Shown: piece after piece, positions 50,805 through 60,973 of the stretch | How the letters are laid out: each line of letters opens with the position of its first letter | Position numbering within the stretch: the stretch's first letter is position 1 | Source: Pseudomonadota bacterium | Lineage (GTDB): Bacteria; Pseudomonadota; Alphaproteobacteria; Azospirillales; Azospirillaceae | Length of the DNA stretch: 64,000 nucleotides | Direction: 5' to 3' | Assembly: GCA_023423695.1 (NCBI GenBank) | Contig: JAFAFA010000110.1 | Span: 1 to 64,000, forward strand | Notes under the pieces: model-generated | What the model saw: only the letters and a program-made list of their open reading frames with translations | Database searches by the model: none | Told to the model about the DNA's origin: nothing | Made by a program: the position numbers and the translations under genes

Positions 50805-52577
50805 TCAGAATCCGACGGCCGTTGCCGGGGACGGGCCAGTCTCCAGCCCGGCCTTGTCGAGCGCGTCGAGCAGGGCGATGACGTCCTTGGACGCACGCTC
50901 GACCTCCGCCACCTCGGCCAGGGCGCGCTCGATGTCGCCGTCCAGGAAGGCGCGGGCGGCGGCCTTGCCGTGGTCATGGACCAGCCTGTGCGGGGTTTCC
51001 AGCCGGACGAAGGCGGAATGGGCACGGTAGGCCATCGAGGACGGGCCGTAATACCATTTGCCCAGCCGGCAGGCCTCGTGGCTCGCCAGTTCGTCCGGAC
51101 GCAGGGTTTCCAGCCCGACCAGCATGTCGGCCAGCCGCTTCTTCCAGATGACGTGGTCGACCTTGGCGATCTTCACGATCTTGCCGGGGATGTCCTGCTC
51201 CATCAGCTGGGTCAGCTGGTTGCCCAGCAGGGTCTCCACGCCACGCGTCGCCTGGACGCTGCGCAGGATGGCGGCGCTATTGGTCGCGCTGCTTTCCGCG
51301 ATGCGGGCGGTTCCGGAAGCCACCTGGTTGGCGGCGGCCGATTGCTGGGTCAGGATGCTGGCGATATCGGACATGCGCTGTTCGGTGCGGCCGATATGGT
51401 CGCCGATGTCGGCCATGCGCTCGCTGACCTCGCGGATCGCCTGCTGGCCGGCGGCGACGGCGCGCGTGCCGTCCTCCATCGACGCGACGATGGCGCCCAT
51501 TTCCGCCTTCAGCGCGTCGATGCGCAGGCGGATGTCCTCCGTCGCGCGGGCGGTCTGGTTGGACAGGTTCTTCACCTCGCTCGCCACCACGGCGAAGCCC
51601 TTGCCGGCCTCGCCCGCCCGCGCCGCCTCGATGGTCGCATTCAGGGCCAGAAGGTTGGTCTGCTTGGCGATTGCCTCGATGGTGGAGACGATCTCCGCGA
51701 TGCGTTCGGAGGCGACCGACAGCTCGCCGACCCGCGTCGCCGCCCCTTCGACCGCGGTGGCGATCTGCTCCATGCGGGCGACCGCCTGCTGCACGGTGTG
51801 GCCGCCCTCGGCGGTCACCGTCAGTGTCTCTCCGGCCATGGCCGCGACGTCGCGGCTGCGCGCCCAGATCTCCTGGATGCCGGTCACCGTCTCCTCGGTC
51901 GAGGCGGCGATGCCCTGGGCCTCATGATCGACCGCCCGCAGCTGTCCCACCATCTGGGCGTTGGCGACCGCCGAGTCGTTGATGGCAATCGCCACGTCGA
52001 TGGTGCGGTCCATCAGCGTCGCGGCAAAATCGCCCTGCGACCGACCGCATCCGGCACCACCGGCGGTGCCGGCGGTGCCGGCGGCCGACAGGCCGTAGCC
52101 CGCCAGGGTCCGGTCCATGTCGAACGACACCGCGCGGGCCACTGCCGCCACCGCCCGCCGTGCCGTGGCCGGGCGCCAGCGCAACGCGCCCTGCACCAGG
52201 GCCAGCAGGTCGCTCAGCACCACGCCATAGGCGCCGATGTACCAGGACGGCTCCAGCCCGATGCGCAGATGCGCCTCCCCGGCCGCCCGGCAGCGGGCCT
52301 CGTGCGCCGGCGAACCGGCGTCCTGGAACATCAGGCGCCAGTGATCGGCCTGCTGCCGCTTCAACCGGGGCAGGTCGCCATGGGCGTACAGCAGCCTGCG
52401 GGTCTCCGGCCAGCGCGACAGGTGGGCGTAGAAGCGCTCGGACAGGTCGGGCAGGCTGCGGTCGATCAGCCGCCCCATGCTCGCCAGCAGTCCGCGTTCC
52501 TCCGCCTCAAGCCCGAAGAAGGCCGCGTCGGCCCCAAGAGCCTGTCGATCAACCGCCATGTCGCCCATCCACATCAT
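50805..52577 (-). CDS. Globin-coupled methyl-accepting chemotaxis protein with CZB domain
   Basis: About 590 residues. A globin-coupled sensor domain (about 15-160) has the proximal-His stretch AHLRIGLEPSWYIGAYG. A Gly/Ala linker is followed by an MCP signalling domain with the hairpin LSNQTARATEDIRLRID near the tip and IVSTIEAIAKQTNLLALNATIEAARAGE. The C-terminal CZB domain shows KVDHVIWKKRL, CRLGKWYYG and HRLVHDHG, the Zn-binding pattern. No membrane segments, so it is a cytoplasmic aerotaxis or redox receptor. Start is uncertain: ATGs at 52577, 52574, 52568 and 52559 are all possible. Confidence 0.9.
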   Translation of the reverse strand: MMWMGDMAVDRQALGADAAFFGLEAEERGLLASMGRLIDRSLPDLSERFYAHLSRWPETRRLLYAHGDLPRLKRQQADHWRLMFQDAGSPAHEARCRAAGEAHLRIGLEPSWYIGAYGVVLSDLLALVQGALRWRPATARRAVAAVARAVSFDMDRTLAGYGLSAAGTAGTAGGAGCGRSQGDFAATLMDRTIDVAIAINDSAVANAQMVGQLRAVDHEAQGIAASTEETVTGIQEIWARSRDVAAMAGETLTVTAEGGHTVQQAVARMEQIATAVEGAATRVGELSVASERIAEIVSTIEAIAKQTNLLALNATIEAARAGEAGKGFAVVASEVKNLSNQTARATEDIRLRIDALKAEMGAIVASMEDGTRAVAAGQQAIREVSERMADIGDHIGRTEQRMSDIASILTQQSAAANQVASGTARIAESSATNSAAILRSVQATRGVETLLGNQLTQLMEQDIPGKIVKIAKVDHVIWKKRLADMLVGLETLRPDELASHEACRLGKWYYGPSSMAYRAHSAFVRLETPHRLVHDHGKAAARAFLDGDIERALAEVAEVERASKDVIALLDALDKAGLETGPSPATAVGF

Positions 52578-52777
52578 TGATGCGGCATACGCACAATCAG
52601 CGCAAAGCCGCGATGCATCTGGCAACAGTTATATGACAATTATCGTAAATGGCAACCCAGGGCCGGCCGTGGCGGGCCAAAGGATCGGCAAAAGGCTGCG
52701 CATCATGGTCGCATCTGCCTCCTCATCGGCATCTTTGCGACACCGGACCGTCTACGGATGCCGCATTCCAGAAGCGA

Positions 52778-53689
52778 TCATTTGTCTACGAATGATTGAA
52801 TGGCATCTGCGATCAGGCCGCTGAGGGACAAAGCGTTCGACGGGTGCGGCACGCCATCGCAGGACAGCGGGGGGCCGAGCCCTTCCGCCGCGAAGCGTCC
52901 GGCGACGGTGTCGGTGAACAGGGCATGGACGCCGTACACGTCCACCCTGTCGGCCCCCAGCGCCCGTGCGGCCCGCGCGCAGGAGAAGATCGTCTCGCCG
53001 GAACTGATGACGTCGTCGATGATCACGACCGGACGGCCATGGATCGGCGCATCGGGCGGCAGCGCCACCGTCACGTCCCGGTCGCCGCGCCGCTCCTTGC
53101 GCCCGACCACGCCGGTCAGGCTGAGCGGGCCGGCCACCGCCTCCACCAGCGGGGCGGACTCCTCGTCGGGGCCGACGATCACCGTGCCGGGCGTCACGCC
53201 GGCGGCACGCAGATGGTCGGCGATCGGCACCGCCCCGCTCAGCGCGATGGAGGGACGGCCGACGAAAACCTCATCCAGCGTGTGGGTGCGGTGCAGGTGC
53301 GGCTCGACGCAGACGAACCGGTCGAAGCAGCGGCCGAGCCACTCCCCGACCACCGTCTGGCTGACCGGCTCGCCCGGCCTGAAGATGGCGTCTTGGCGCA
53401 TGTAGGCCATGTAGGGCGCCACCAGGCAGAGGTCGGTCGCCCCCTGGCGCCGCAGAACCGACGCGGCGAGCGTCAACTCCACCAGCTTGTCGTTCGGGCG
53501 GTCGAGCGAGCGGTAGACGATGGCGCGCTCGACCGGTTCGGGCAGGCGGACAAGGCTCTCGCCGTCGGGAAAGCGGTGCAACTCGGCGATGTGGCAGGGG
53601 ATGTCCAGCGCTTGGGCCAGGCGGCGTGCCGCGTCCGCCGACTCCGGAAACCCGTAGACTGCCGTGTAGTTGCCCGTATTGCGGGGCAT
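52778..53689 (-). CDS. Ribose-phosphate pyrophosphokinase homologue
   Basis: Synthesises PRPP from ribose-5-phosphate and ATP, or is a divergent paralogue. 303 residues with the two Rossmann halves: FPDGESLVRL, the ATP-site LVAPYMAYMRQDAIFRPGEP, and the PRPP loop VVIIDDVISSGET. A GRKERRGDRDV segment stands in for the flexible catalytic loop and keeps Lys and Arg. It is shorter and more divergent than housekeeping Prs (about 315). It is likely a second PRPP synthetase. The ATG has GGGAGA upstream. Confidence 0.82.
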   Translation of the reverse strand: MPRNTGNYTAVYGFPESADAARRLAQALDIPCHIAELHRFPDGESLVRLPEPVERAIVYRSLDRPNDKLVELTLAASVLRRQGATDLCLVAPYMAYMRQDAIFRPGEPVSQTVVGEWLGRCFDRFVCVEPHLHRTHTLDEVFVGRPSIALSGAVPIADHLRAAGVTPGTVIVGPDEESAPLVEAVAGPLSLTGVVGRKERRGDRDVTVALPPDAPIHGRPVVIIDDVISSGETIFSCARAARALGADRVDVYGVHALFTDTVAGRFAAEGLGPPLSCDGVPHPSNALSLSGLIADAIQSFVDK

Positions 53690-53800
53690 GCCCCATCTCC
53701 CTCTACCACCTTGGATGCGGTAGAGCTTCGCGCAGCCGGCATGGGCGGGTCAATAATGGCAAAAGGCGGACGCTGCGGCCACTTGCCCCGTCTTGTCGGT

Positions 53801-54328
53801 CTATGCCCTGGCGGCTGCGTCTTCTTCCTCCGGTTTGTCGTCCTCCGCCGCGTCCGCCTCGGAGGCGGCAGGATCGACATGGATGCTCTCGGCCTTGCGC
53901 GCCAGCCATTGGAAGGCACCCAGCCCGACCACCAGCAGCGTGACCACCCCCAGCAGCATCACCGGATAGACGATGGCGGAAATCTCGCTGGTCCGCGCCT
54001 CGAACACCAGGACAAGGCCCTCGAGGCTGGCGGCGATGATGATGGTTGTCAGGAACTTCGTCAGGGTGCGGCGGGCCTCGTCGGCACGACGCAGCTCGCG
54101 TTCGCGGACGATCTCCTCCTCGTAGAGGTATTTGGCGATCTCGAAGACGGCGATGGCCAGCACGATCATCCCGACCCCGTCCAGCATGGCCGAGGTCAGC
54201 GCGTGACTGTCCAGCGCCACCATCCCCTCCACGACGGTCAGGGCAGACAGGCCGATGAACAGCAGGGCGAACAGGCTGAGCGTCACCGCCGCCAGCAGAT
54301 ACATGCCACGCGCCGCCGATTGGAACAT
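53801..54328 (-). CDS. Multi-pass membrane protein of unknown function
   Basis: 175 residues with four hydrophobic helices (about 10-32, 45-66, 95-115, 120-140) and an acidic C-terminal tail (EADAAEDDKPEEEDAAARA). No enzyme motif. Such small proteins occur widely in alphaproteobacteria without an assigned role. Divergent from the corA gene (151-bp gap) and convergent neighbours absent; ATG at 54328 with AGGGGAGGAGG-like purines upstream. Confidence 0.78.
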   Translation of the reverse strand: MFQSAARGMYLLAAVTLSLFALLFIGLSALTVVEGMVALDSHALTSAMLDGVGMIVLAIAVFEIAKYLYEEEIVRERELRRADEARRTLTKFLTTIIIAASLEGLVLVFEARTSEISAIVYPVMLLGVVTLLVVGLGAFQWLARKAESIHVDPAASEADAAEDDKPEEEDAAARA

Positions 54329-54479
54329 CCTCCTCCCCTTTCCCGATCCGAACTTGTCCTTGGCAGTGACAACACGCGGGACGCCCTGTCGGTTCGACCG
54401 GCGCCACCGATTCTTCGACGCTGGCGGGGAACCCCTTTAGAATGCCGCCACTCCGCCGCCACCGCCCGGTTTCCAAGCC

Positions 54480-55481
54480 ATGACCCTGCCGCCCTCCCCC
54501 GTTCCGACCCATAACCCCGTCATGGCCAGCGCCGCCTATTGCGATGGCCGGCGCGTCGCCGACGTGCCGGTCGCGGAGGCGGGCTCCTGGGCCGCGAAGG
54601 AGGGCCATTTTGTCTGGATCGGCCTGTGGGAACCGGACGAGGCGCTGCTGATGGAGGTGAAGCGCCAGTTCAACCTGCACGAACTGGCGGTGGAGGACGC
54701 GCTGCACGCCCACCAGCGCCCGAAGGTGGAGGTCTATGGCGACAGCCTGTTCATGGTCCTGCGCACCGCCCGGCTGGAACAGGGGGTGCTGGTGCTGGGC
54801 GAAACCCATGTCTTCGCCGGGCGCGGCTATGTCGTCACCGTGCGGCACGGCGCATCGAGCAGCTATTCTCCGGTGCGCGCGCGGGCCGAAAGCGCGCCGC
54901 ATCTGCTGAAGCACGGCGAGGACTTCGTCGTCTACACCGTGATGGACTATGTGGTGGACTGCTACGCTCCGGTCCTCGACCAGATGGCGGCGATGGTGGA
55001 GGAATTGGACGCCCTGCTGATCGCCCGTCCGCCCGGCACGGCGGAGATCGAGCGCATCCACCAACTGCGCCGCGACCTGGAGCGGCTGCGCCGCAACGCC
55101 TCGCCCCTGCTGGAGGTCTGCTCGCGGCTGGAGCGCTTCGACCTGCCGATGATCGACCCGACGATCCGCCCCTATTACCGCGACGTGCAGGACCATGTGA
55201 TCCGCGTCAACGAACAGATCGGATCGCTGCGCGAGGTGCTGTCCTTCGCCTTCGAAACCAGTATGATCCTGGCCGCCGCGCGGCAGAACGACGTGACGCG
55301 CAAGCTGGCCGCCTGGGCCGCCATCCTCGCCGTGCCGACGGCCATCGCCGGCCTCTACGGCATGAACTTCGAGCATATGCCGGAGCTTCACTGGCGGTAC
55401 GGCTACCCGGCGGCGCTTGCGGTGATCGCCGCCGTCTGCGCCGGCCTGTACATCCGTTTCCGGCGGACGGGCTGGCTCTGA
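54480..55481 (+). CDS. corA: CorA-family magnesium/divalent cation transporter
   Basis: 333-residue membrane protein, cytoplasmic alpha/beta N-terminus and two C-terminal transmembrane helices. The diagnostic pore motif is YGMNFEHMPEL, preceded by the first helix and followed by the second (GYPAALAVIAAVCAGLYI). The N-terminal part starts at the ATG 54480, though MASAAYCDG 14 codons later is possible. Members transport Mg2+, Co2+ or Zn2+; the specificity is not evident. It is followed by the hypothetical gene 56 bp later on the same strand. Confidence 0.92.
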   Translation: MTLPPSPVPTHNPVMASAAYCDGRRVADVPVAEAGSWAAKEGHFVWIGLWEPDEALLMEVKRQFNLHELAVEDALHAHQRPKVEVYGDSLFMVLRTARLEQGVLVLGETHVFAGRGYVVTVRHGASSSYSPVRARAESAPHLLKHGEDFVVYTVMDYVVDCYAPVLDQMAAMVEELDALLIARPPGTAEIERIHQLRRDLERLRRNASPLLEVCSRLERFDLPMIDPTIRPYYRDVQDHVIRVNEQIGSLREVLSFAFETSMILAAARQNDVTRKLAAWAAILAVPTAIAGLYGMNFEHMPELHWRYGYPAALAVIAAVCAGLYIRFRRTGWL

Positions 55482-55537
55482 CGCTGCCGCGGCGGAGTGA
55501 TTTCCCGGCCAAGCCGCCCTTCAGGGATATTTGGACC

Positions 55538-55942
55538 ATGAGCGACGCAAAGAACACGCTGCACGCCCTGCTGGACGCCTATCTGCGCTGCCCGGTGGAC
55601 GCGGCGCGGAGCGAGCTGGAACAAGCGCTCCTAAGCTACCAGACCGACTGGATCCGCGCCCATGCCGGGGCCGGCGCCCCGCCCCTGCCGGCGGCCGCTC
55701 CCGCTGCGGCGGCGAAGTCGGCGGTGTCCAAGCCGCGCTTCCCCATCGCGTCGGCCGATCTGGAGGTGCTGAAGCGCCTTGCCGACGGCTGGCCCGGCAC
55801 CACCGCCGAGGTGGCGCGCTGGGCATGGTTCGAGAACCGCGAACTGGTGGCGCTGGAGACCGGTCCGGCCGGCGAGGGCCCGGAAATGCTGCGCCTGACC
55901 CCGCTGGGCTGGGCCGCCATCGGCCGCCTGCCGCCGGACTGA
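55538..55942 (+). CDS. Hypothetical protein, 134 aa
   Basis: No family recognised. The ATG at 55538 begins MSDAKNTLHALLDAYLRCPV; a helical N-terminal part, an Ala/Pro-rich spacer (about 45-65) and a small C-terminal unit ending with LTPLGWAAIGRLPPD, reminiscent of a winged-helix or DNA-binding tail but too weak to claim. It lies 56 bp after corA and converges on the LysM gene with a 15-bp gap. Confidence 0.6.
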   Translation: MSDAKNTLHALLDAYLRCPVDAARSELEQALLSYQTDWIRAHAGAGAPPLPAAAPAAAAKSAVSKPRFPIASADLEVLKRLADGWPGTTAEVARWAWFENRELVALETGPAGEGPEMLRLTPLGWAAIGRLPPD

Positions 55943-55957
55943 GCCGGCAACGCCCGC

Positions 55958-57073
55958 TCAGTTCACCTGCGGCAGAGAGAAGATCTGGCCGGGATAGATC
56001 AGGTCCGGATCGCGGATCTGCTCGCGGTTGGCGGTATAGATGGTGGTGTAGAGCAAGCCGTCGCCATAGGTGCGGCGTGCCAGCCGCCACAGGCTGTTGC
56101 CGGGCTGCACGACGATGCTGCGCCCGTCGGTCGCCCCGGCGGGCATGGCGGAAACCTGGACCGGCAGTTCGGCCCGCGCCACCACCTTGCCGGACTGGGA
56201 AACCTGATCGGCGCGCAGGGTGTAGACGCCGGGATCGATCAGCTTTTCCGGGATAAGGCGCCAGCCGCCCTTGGGATCGGTGTGGGCGCTGCCGACCAGG
56301 ATGTTGTCGAGATAGAGCTGGACCGCGCTGTTGGGCGCCGCCCGCCCGCCCAGCGCCACACGGCCGGCGGGATCATAGTCCATGGTCTCCACCGACACGC
56401 CGCCCGGCGGCGGCGGCGCGCCGTTGGCCGGAACCGGCGGAGCCTGCAGAACCGAACTGCCGCCCATGGATGCCGGCGCACCGGCCAGCCCGTCGCGCGG
56501 AACCGCCACGGCCACCGCCATCCCCTGTGACGCCGAGTCGGTGGCGGTGGTTTGAGTCGCAGTGGCCTGGGTCGCGCCGGCCGGATCGGGCACCATCACC
56601 ACGACCACCTTGTCGGCGGGCACCGGCGTGTCGGAACCGGGGCGGGCCTCGGTCAGGTTCAGTTCGCGTGTGCCGGGGGCCAGCGGCTTGTCGGGCAGCA
56701 TCACCCATTCGCCGCGCTGGTCGGCCTTGGCGGTGGCGACCGGCGTGTTGCCGTCGGAGACCGTCACCTGCGATCCCGGCGCCGCGCGGCCGGCCATCAC
56801 CGTCGCCCCGTCCGGCGCCACCCGCACCACATCGAAGCTGGGCGCCGCGGGAGCCGGCGCCGCTGCCGTTTTTGCCGCTGCCGTTTTTGCCGGTGCCGTT
56901 TTCGCCGGTGCCGTCGGCTGGGTCGAAGCCGGCGTCGCGGCGGCGGAAGCGGCCGGAGCCGACGCCGTCGGAATTGGTGCCTGCACAGGGCTTCCGGCCG
57001 GCCACAGGGCAACCGCCGCCGCCCCACCCGTCAGAGCCACGCCCAAAGCTGCGAACAACGCGTTTCGTTTCAC
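55958..57073 (-). CDS. LysM-domain cell-envelope protein with Ala/Pro linker
   Basis: 371 residues. An N-terminal signal anchor (VKRNALFAALGVALTGGAA) is followed by an Ala/Pro/Thr-rich linker containing AKTAA-type repeats (encoded by three 15-bp units at 56862-56906), a central beta-rich region with repeated Ig-like modules (PDGATVMAGRAAPGSQVTV and VALGGRAAPNSAVQLYL), and a C-terminal LysM domain (QPGNSLWRLARRTYGDGLLY). Expected to bind peptidoglycan in the periplasm. The GTG at 57073 is my start; the open frame continues further upstream without features. Confidence 0.85.
   Translation of the reverse strand: MKRNALFAALGVALTGGAAAVALWPAGSPVQAPIPTASAPAASAAATPASTQPTAPAKTAPAKTAAAKTAAAPAPAAPSFDVVRVAPDGATVMAGRAAPGSQVTVSDGNTPVATAKADQRGEWVMLPDKPLAPGTRELNLTEARPGSDTPVPADKVVVVMVPDPAGATQATATQTTATDSASQGMAVAVAVPRDGLAGAPASMGGSSVLQAPPVPANGAPPPPGGVSVETMDYDPAGRVALGGRAAPNSAVQLYLDNILVGSAHTDPKGGWRLIPEKLIDPGVYTLRADQVSQSGKVVARAELPVQVSAMPAGATDGRSIVVQPGNSLWRLARRTYGDGLLYTTIYTANREQIRDPDLIYPGQIFSLPQVN
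56862..56906. repeat. 15-bp tandem repeat coding for the LysM-protein linker
   Basis: Three units: GCTGCCGTTTTTGCC at 56862-56876 and 56877-56891, then GGTGCCGTTTTCGCC at 56892-56906. The minus strand reads Lys-Thr-Ala residues in the linker. A slippage-prone tract that may vary in copy number. Confidence 0.75.
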
Positions 57074-57226
57074 TGAGCACCCATCCGGCGGCCCGCCACC
57101 ACGGCAGGATGAGCAACTATAGCAGAAGGACAGGTGCCAAAAGAATGGCGCCGTTGGAGCATTTCCATCGGCCAATCGGCATTGATTGCCCCCTAAGATC
57201 AGAATTCGGGTGGGAATCGGGTGGAG

Positions 57227-58120
57227 TCACTCCTTCGCCGGCACCGTCTTCAGATAGGCGGCGATGGCGGCGCGGTCCTCTGCCGTCAGTTTGGAGGTGC
57301 TGTTGCGCACCACCTCTCCCATGGCGCCGCCGACGACGTCGCCTTCCGGGGTCAGTCCGGTCTCCAGCAGCAAGGTCAGGTCGCCGTCGGACCAGTCGCC
57401 GATCCCCTTGCCCTGAGCGCTGGTGATCCCCGGCACCTTGTCGCCGTCCGGTCCATCCGGGTTGCCGGCGAGATAGCGGTCGGCGTCCATGCCGCCCATC
57501 AGGGTGCGCGGGTTGTGGCATTCGCCGCAATGGCCGAGCGCGTCGACCAGATAGCGCCCGCGATTCCAGGCCGGCGGCTTGGCCGGATCGTCGGGCACCG
57601 GTCCGGGAGTGAGATACATCCATTGCCAGACCGGCAGCAGGAAGCGCCAGGAGAAGGGCGGCGTCAGGTCGTGCGGCTTGTTGGGAGCGGCGACCGCCGG
57701 CCGGCTGAACAGGTAAGCCTTCAAATCCAGCAGGTCGCGGTCGGTCATCCGCGTGTAGCTGGCATAGGGGAAGGCGGGGAACAGCGCGGCGCCGTCGGGC
57801 CGCACGCCCTCGCGGAAGGCGCGGATGAAGTCGGCATCGCTCCAGCGGCCGATGCCGGACTCCGGATCCGGCGTGATGTTGGGGGTGTGGAAGGTGCCGA
57901 AGGGGGTAGCCAGCGCCCGCCCGCCGGCCAGCGGCGCTCCACCCTCCTTCTCGTTGCTGTGGCAGCCGAGGCAGCCGGCGGCATGGAAGATGTAGGCGCC
58001 GCGGCTGACAGGATCGCCCACGGCCGCGTCGCCCGACGATGCCCCGTCCGCGGCCAGCGCACAGCCGCCCGCAAAGGCGAGCGGCACCAGAATCGCGGCC
58101 GCGGTCGGGACGCGCCGCAT
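57227..58120 (-). CDS. Dihaem cytochrome c
   Basis: 297 residues with a Sec signal peptide (LAFAGGCALAA) and two CxxCH haem sites: CLGCH near residue 50 and CGECH near 197, each followed by a distal Met pattern. The layout resembles the cytochrome subunits of membrane dehydrogenases (alcohol, aldose or gluconate-type), but no dehydrogenase is next to it. Only three bases separate it from the upstream cytochrome c' gene, so the pair is one operon. Periplasmic electron transfer is the likely role. Confidence 0.88.
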   Translation of the reverse strand: MRRVPTAAAILVPLAFAGGCALAADGASSGDAAVGDPVSRGAYIFHAAGCLGCHSNEKEGGAPLAGGRALATPFGTFHTPNITPDPESGIGRWSDADFIRAFREGVRPDGAALFPAFPYASYTRMTDRDLLDLKAYLFSRPAVAAPNKPHDLTPPFSWRFLLPVWQWMYLTPGPVPDDPAKPPAWNRGRYLVDALGHCGECHNPRTLMGGMDADRYLAGNPDGPDGDKVPGITSAQGKGIGDWSDGDLTLLLETGLTPEGDVVGGAMGEVVRNSTSKLTAEDRAAIAAYLKTVPAKE

Positions 58121-58123
58121 CGG

Positions 58124-58609
58124 TCAGTTCTTCTTGACGCGGAAGTCCTCGTGGCAGCTTCCGCAGGTCTTGGAGGTGGCGCCCAGCGCCTGGGCGATCT
58201 GGGTGCGGTCGCCGCTCTTCACCGCAGCGTCCAGCTTCTCGGCCGCCGGCTGGATGGCGCTCCAGTAGCGCTGCGCCTCGGCCCAGTTCTTCCACAGCTC
58301 CGGCTTGGCGGCGCTGTCGGTCACTCCCACCGCGGTGCCTTCGGGGAAGATCGCCTTCGGATCCATCTTCGACACCGCCAGCACGGCTTCCGCCCCCTTG
58401 GCCGCATCCTCCAGGGTAGCGCCCTCGTTCTTCACATACTTGCCGACGGCACCCATCCCGCCGCCGAGCTTCTTCATCGTCTGCTGCCGGTCCTTCACCT
58501 GCTCGGCCGGATCGGCGGCGCCGGCCTTGCCCGCCGACATGCCGAACAGCGCGAACATCAGACCGGCGACGGATGCCGCCGCAAGGACATTGACGACGCG
58601 GTTGCTCAT
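58124..58609 (-). CDS. Cytochrome c' (class II c-type cytochrome)
   Basis: 161 residues: Sec signal peptide (MFALFGMSAGKAGAAD), a four-helix bundle, and a C-terminal haem site CGSCHEDFR, the position typical of cytochromes c' and c556. Length and QVKDRQQTMKKLGGGMGAVG at the start of the mature part fit the family. Cytochrome c' binds NO and other small ligands and is linked to nitrosative stress defence. First gene of the two-gene operon with the dihaem cytochrome. Confidence 0.92.
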   Translation of the reverse strand: MSNRVVNVLAAASVAGLMFALFGMSAGKAGAADPAEQVKDRQQTMKKLGGGMGAVGKYVKNEGATLEDAAKGAEAVLAVSKMDPKAIFPEGTAVGVTDSAAKPELWKNWAEAQRYWSAIQPAAEKLDAAVKSGDRTQIAQALGATSKTCGSCHEDFRVKKN

Positions 58610-58751
58610 GTGGTCCCTCCCGATGATGCCCTGGTTTAACGGTGCCTGTGCCGCTGTTGACGCGCCGCCCTCTCCGATATTCCATGGCTTTCACCGGATT
58701 GTTTACGCCCCGCCCCGGGTGGGCGGTGGTGGCGAGAAAGGTTGACCCGCG

Positions 58752-59336
58752 ATGAAGAGCCTGTCCTCCGTCTGCGTCTATTGCGGTGCATCCAGCCGCG
58801 TCGCCGATGTCCACAAGGAAGCCGCCCATGCGCTGGGCGACGGGCTGGCCCGCCGCGGCATCCGCATGGTCTATGGCGGCGGCCGGGTCGGGCTGATGGG
58901 CATCGCCGCCGATGCCGCCATCGCCGCCGGCGGCGAGGTGGTCGGCATCATTCCCGAACACATCCAGTCGGCGGAGATCGAGCACACCGGCCTGACCGAG
59001 CTGCATGTCGTCGACAGCATGCACACCCGCAAGCGCATGATGGTGGAGCGCGCCGACGCCTTCGTCATCCTGCCGGGCGGACTCGGCACGCTGGATGAAG
59101 CCTTCGAGATCCTGACCTGGAAGCAGCTTCAGCTGCACGACAAGCCGATCGTCATCGCCGATGTCGACGGCTACTGGCGCCCGCTGCTCGGCCTGATCGA
59201 CCACATGGTCGCCCAGGGCTTCGCCCGCATCGACCGCTCCGCCCTCTACAGCGTCGCCGACCAGATCGATGACGTGTTCGAGGCGTTGGAGGTGGCACCG
59301 GCCCCCTGCCGTCCGGCCCAGCCGAAGAAGCTCTGA
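58752..59336 (+). CDS. LOG-family nucleoside monophosphate phosphoribohydrolase
   Basis: 194 residues. The PGGLGTLDE motif (near residue 108) and the Rossmann-like start VCVYCGASSRVADVHKEAAH identify the LOG (lonely guy) / TIGR00730 family, formerly annotated lysine decarboxylase. It releases free base from cytokinin-type or AMP-type nucleotides. The ATG at 58752 is preceded by GCGAGAAAGGTTGACCCGCG. Located just upstream of the dnaB region on the same strand, 131 bp before dnaB. Confidence 0.9.
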   Translation: MKSLSSVCVYCGASSRVADVHKEAAHALGDGLARRGIRMVYGGGRVGLMGIAADAAIAAGGEVVGIIPEHIQSAEIEHTGLTELHVVDSMHTRKRMMVERADAFVILPGGLGTLDEAFEILTWKQLQLHDKPIVIADVDGYWRPLLGLIDHMVAQGFARIDRSALYSVADQIDDVFEALEVAPAPCRPAQPKKL

Positions 59337-59359
59337 ACCGGCATCGGCCCTTCCTGCGG

Positions 59360-59402
59360 TTATCCCCAAACTTCCCAGCCTGTGGATAACTTCTGTGCAC
59401 AG
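59360..59402. promoter_or_regulatory. DnaA-box cluster upstream of dnaB
   Basis: TGTGGATAA at 59381-59389 is a perfect DnaA box on the minus strand; TTATCCCCA at 59360-59368 is a one-mismatch box; CTGTGCACAG (59393-59402) is a perfect ten-base palindrome. They lie 66-108 bases before the dnaB ATG and suggest DnaA-linked control of the helicase gene. Whether this is an origin is not shown. Confidence 0.55.
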
Positions 59403-59467
59403 CTTTTGTGGAGGGTTCCCCACCCTTCGCAGAGCGTTCCCGTTCTGTTTCTGCTATTGTGTCCTTC

Positions 59468-60969
<1,502 letters not shown>

Positions 60970-60973
<4 letters not shown>

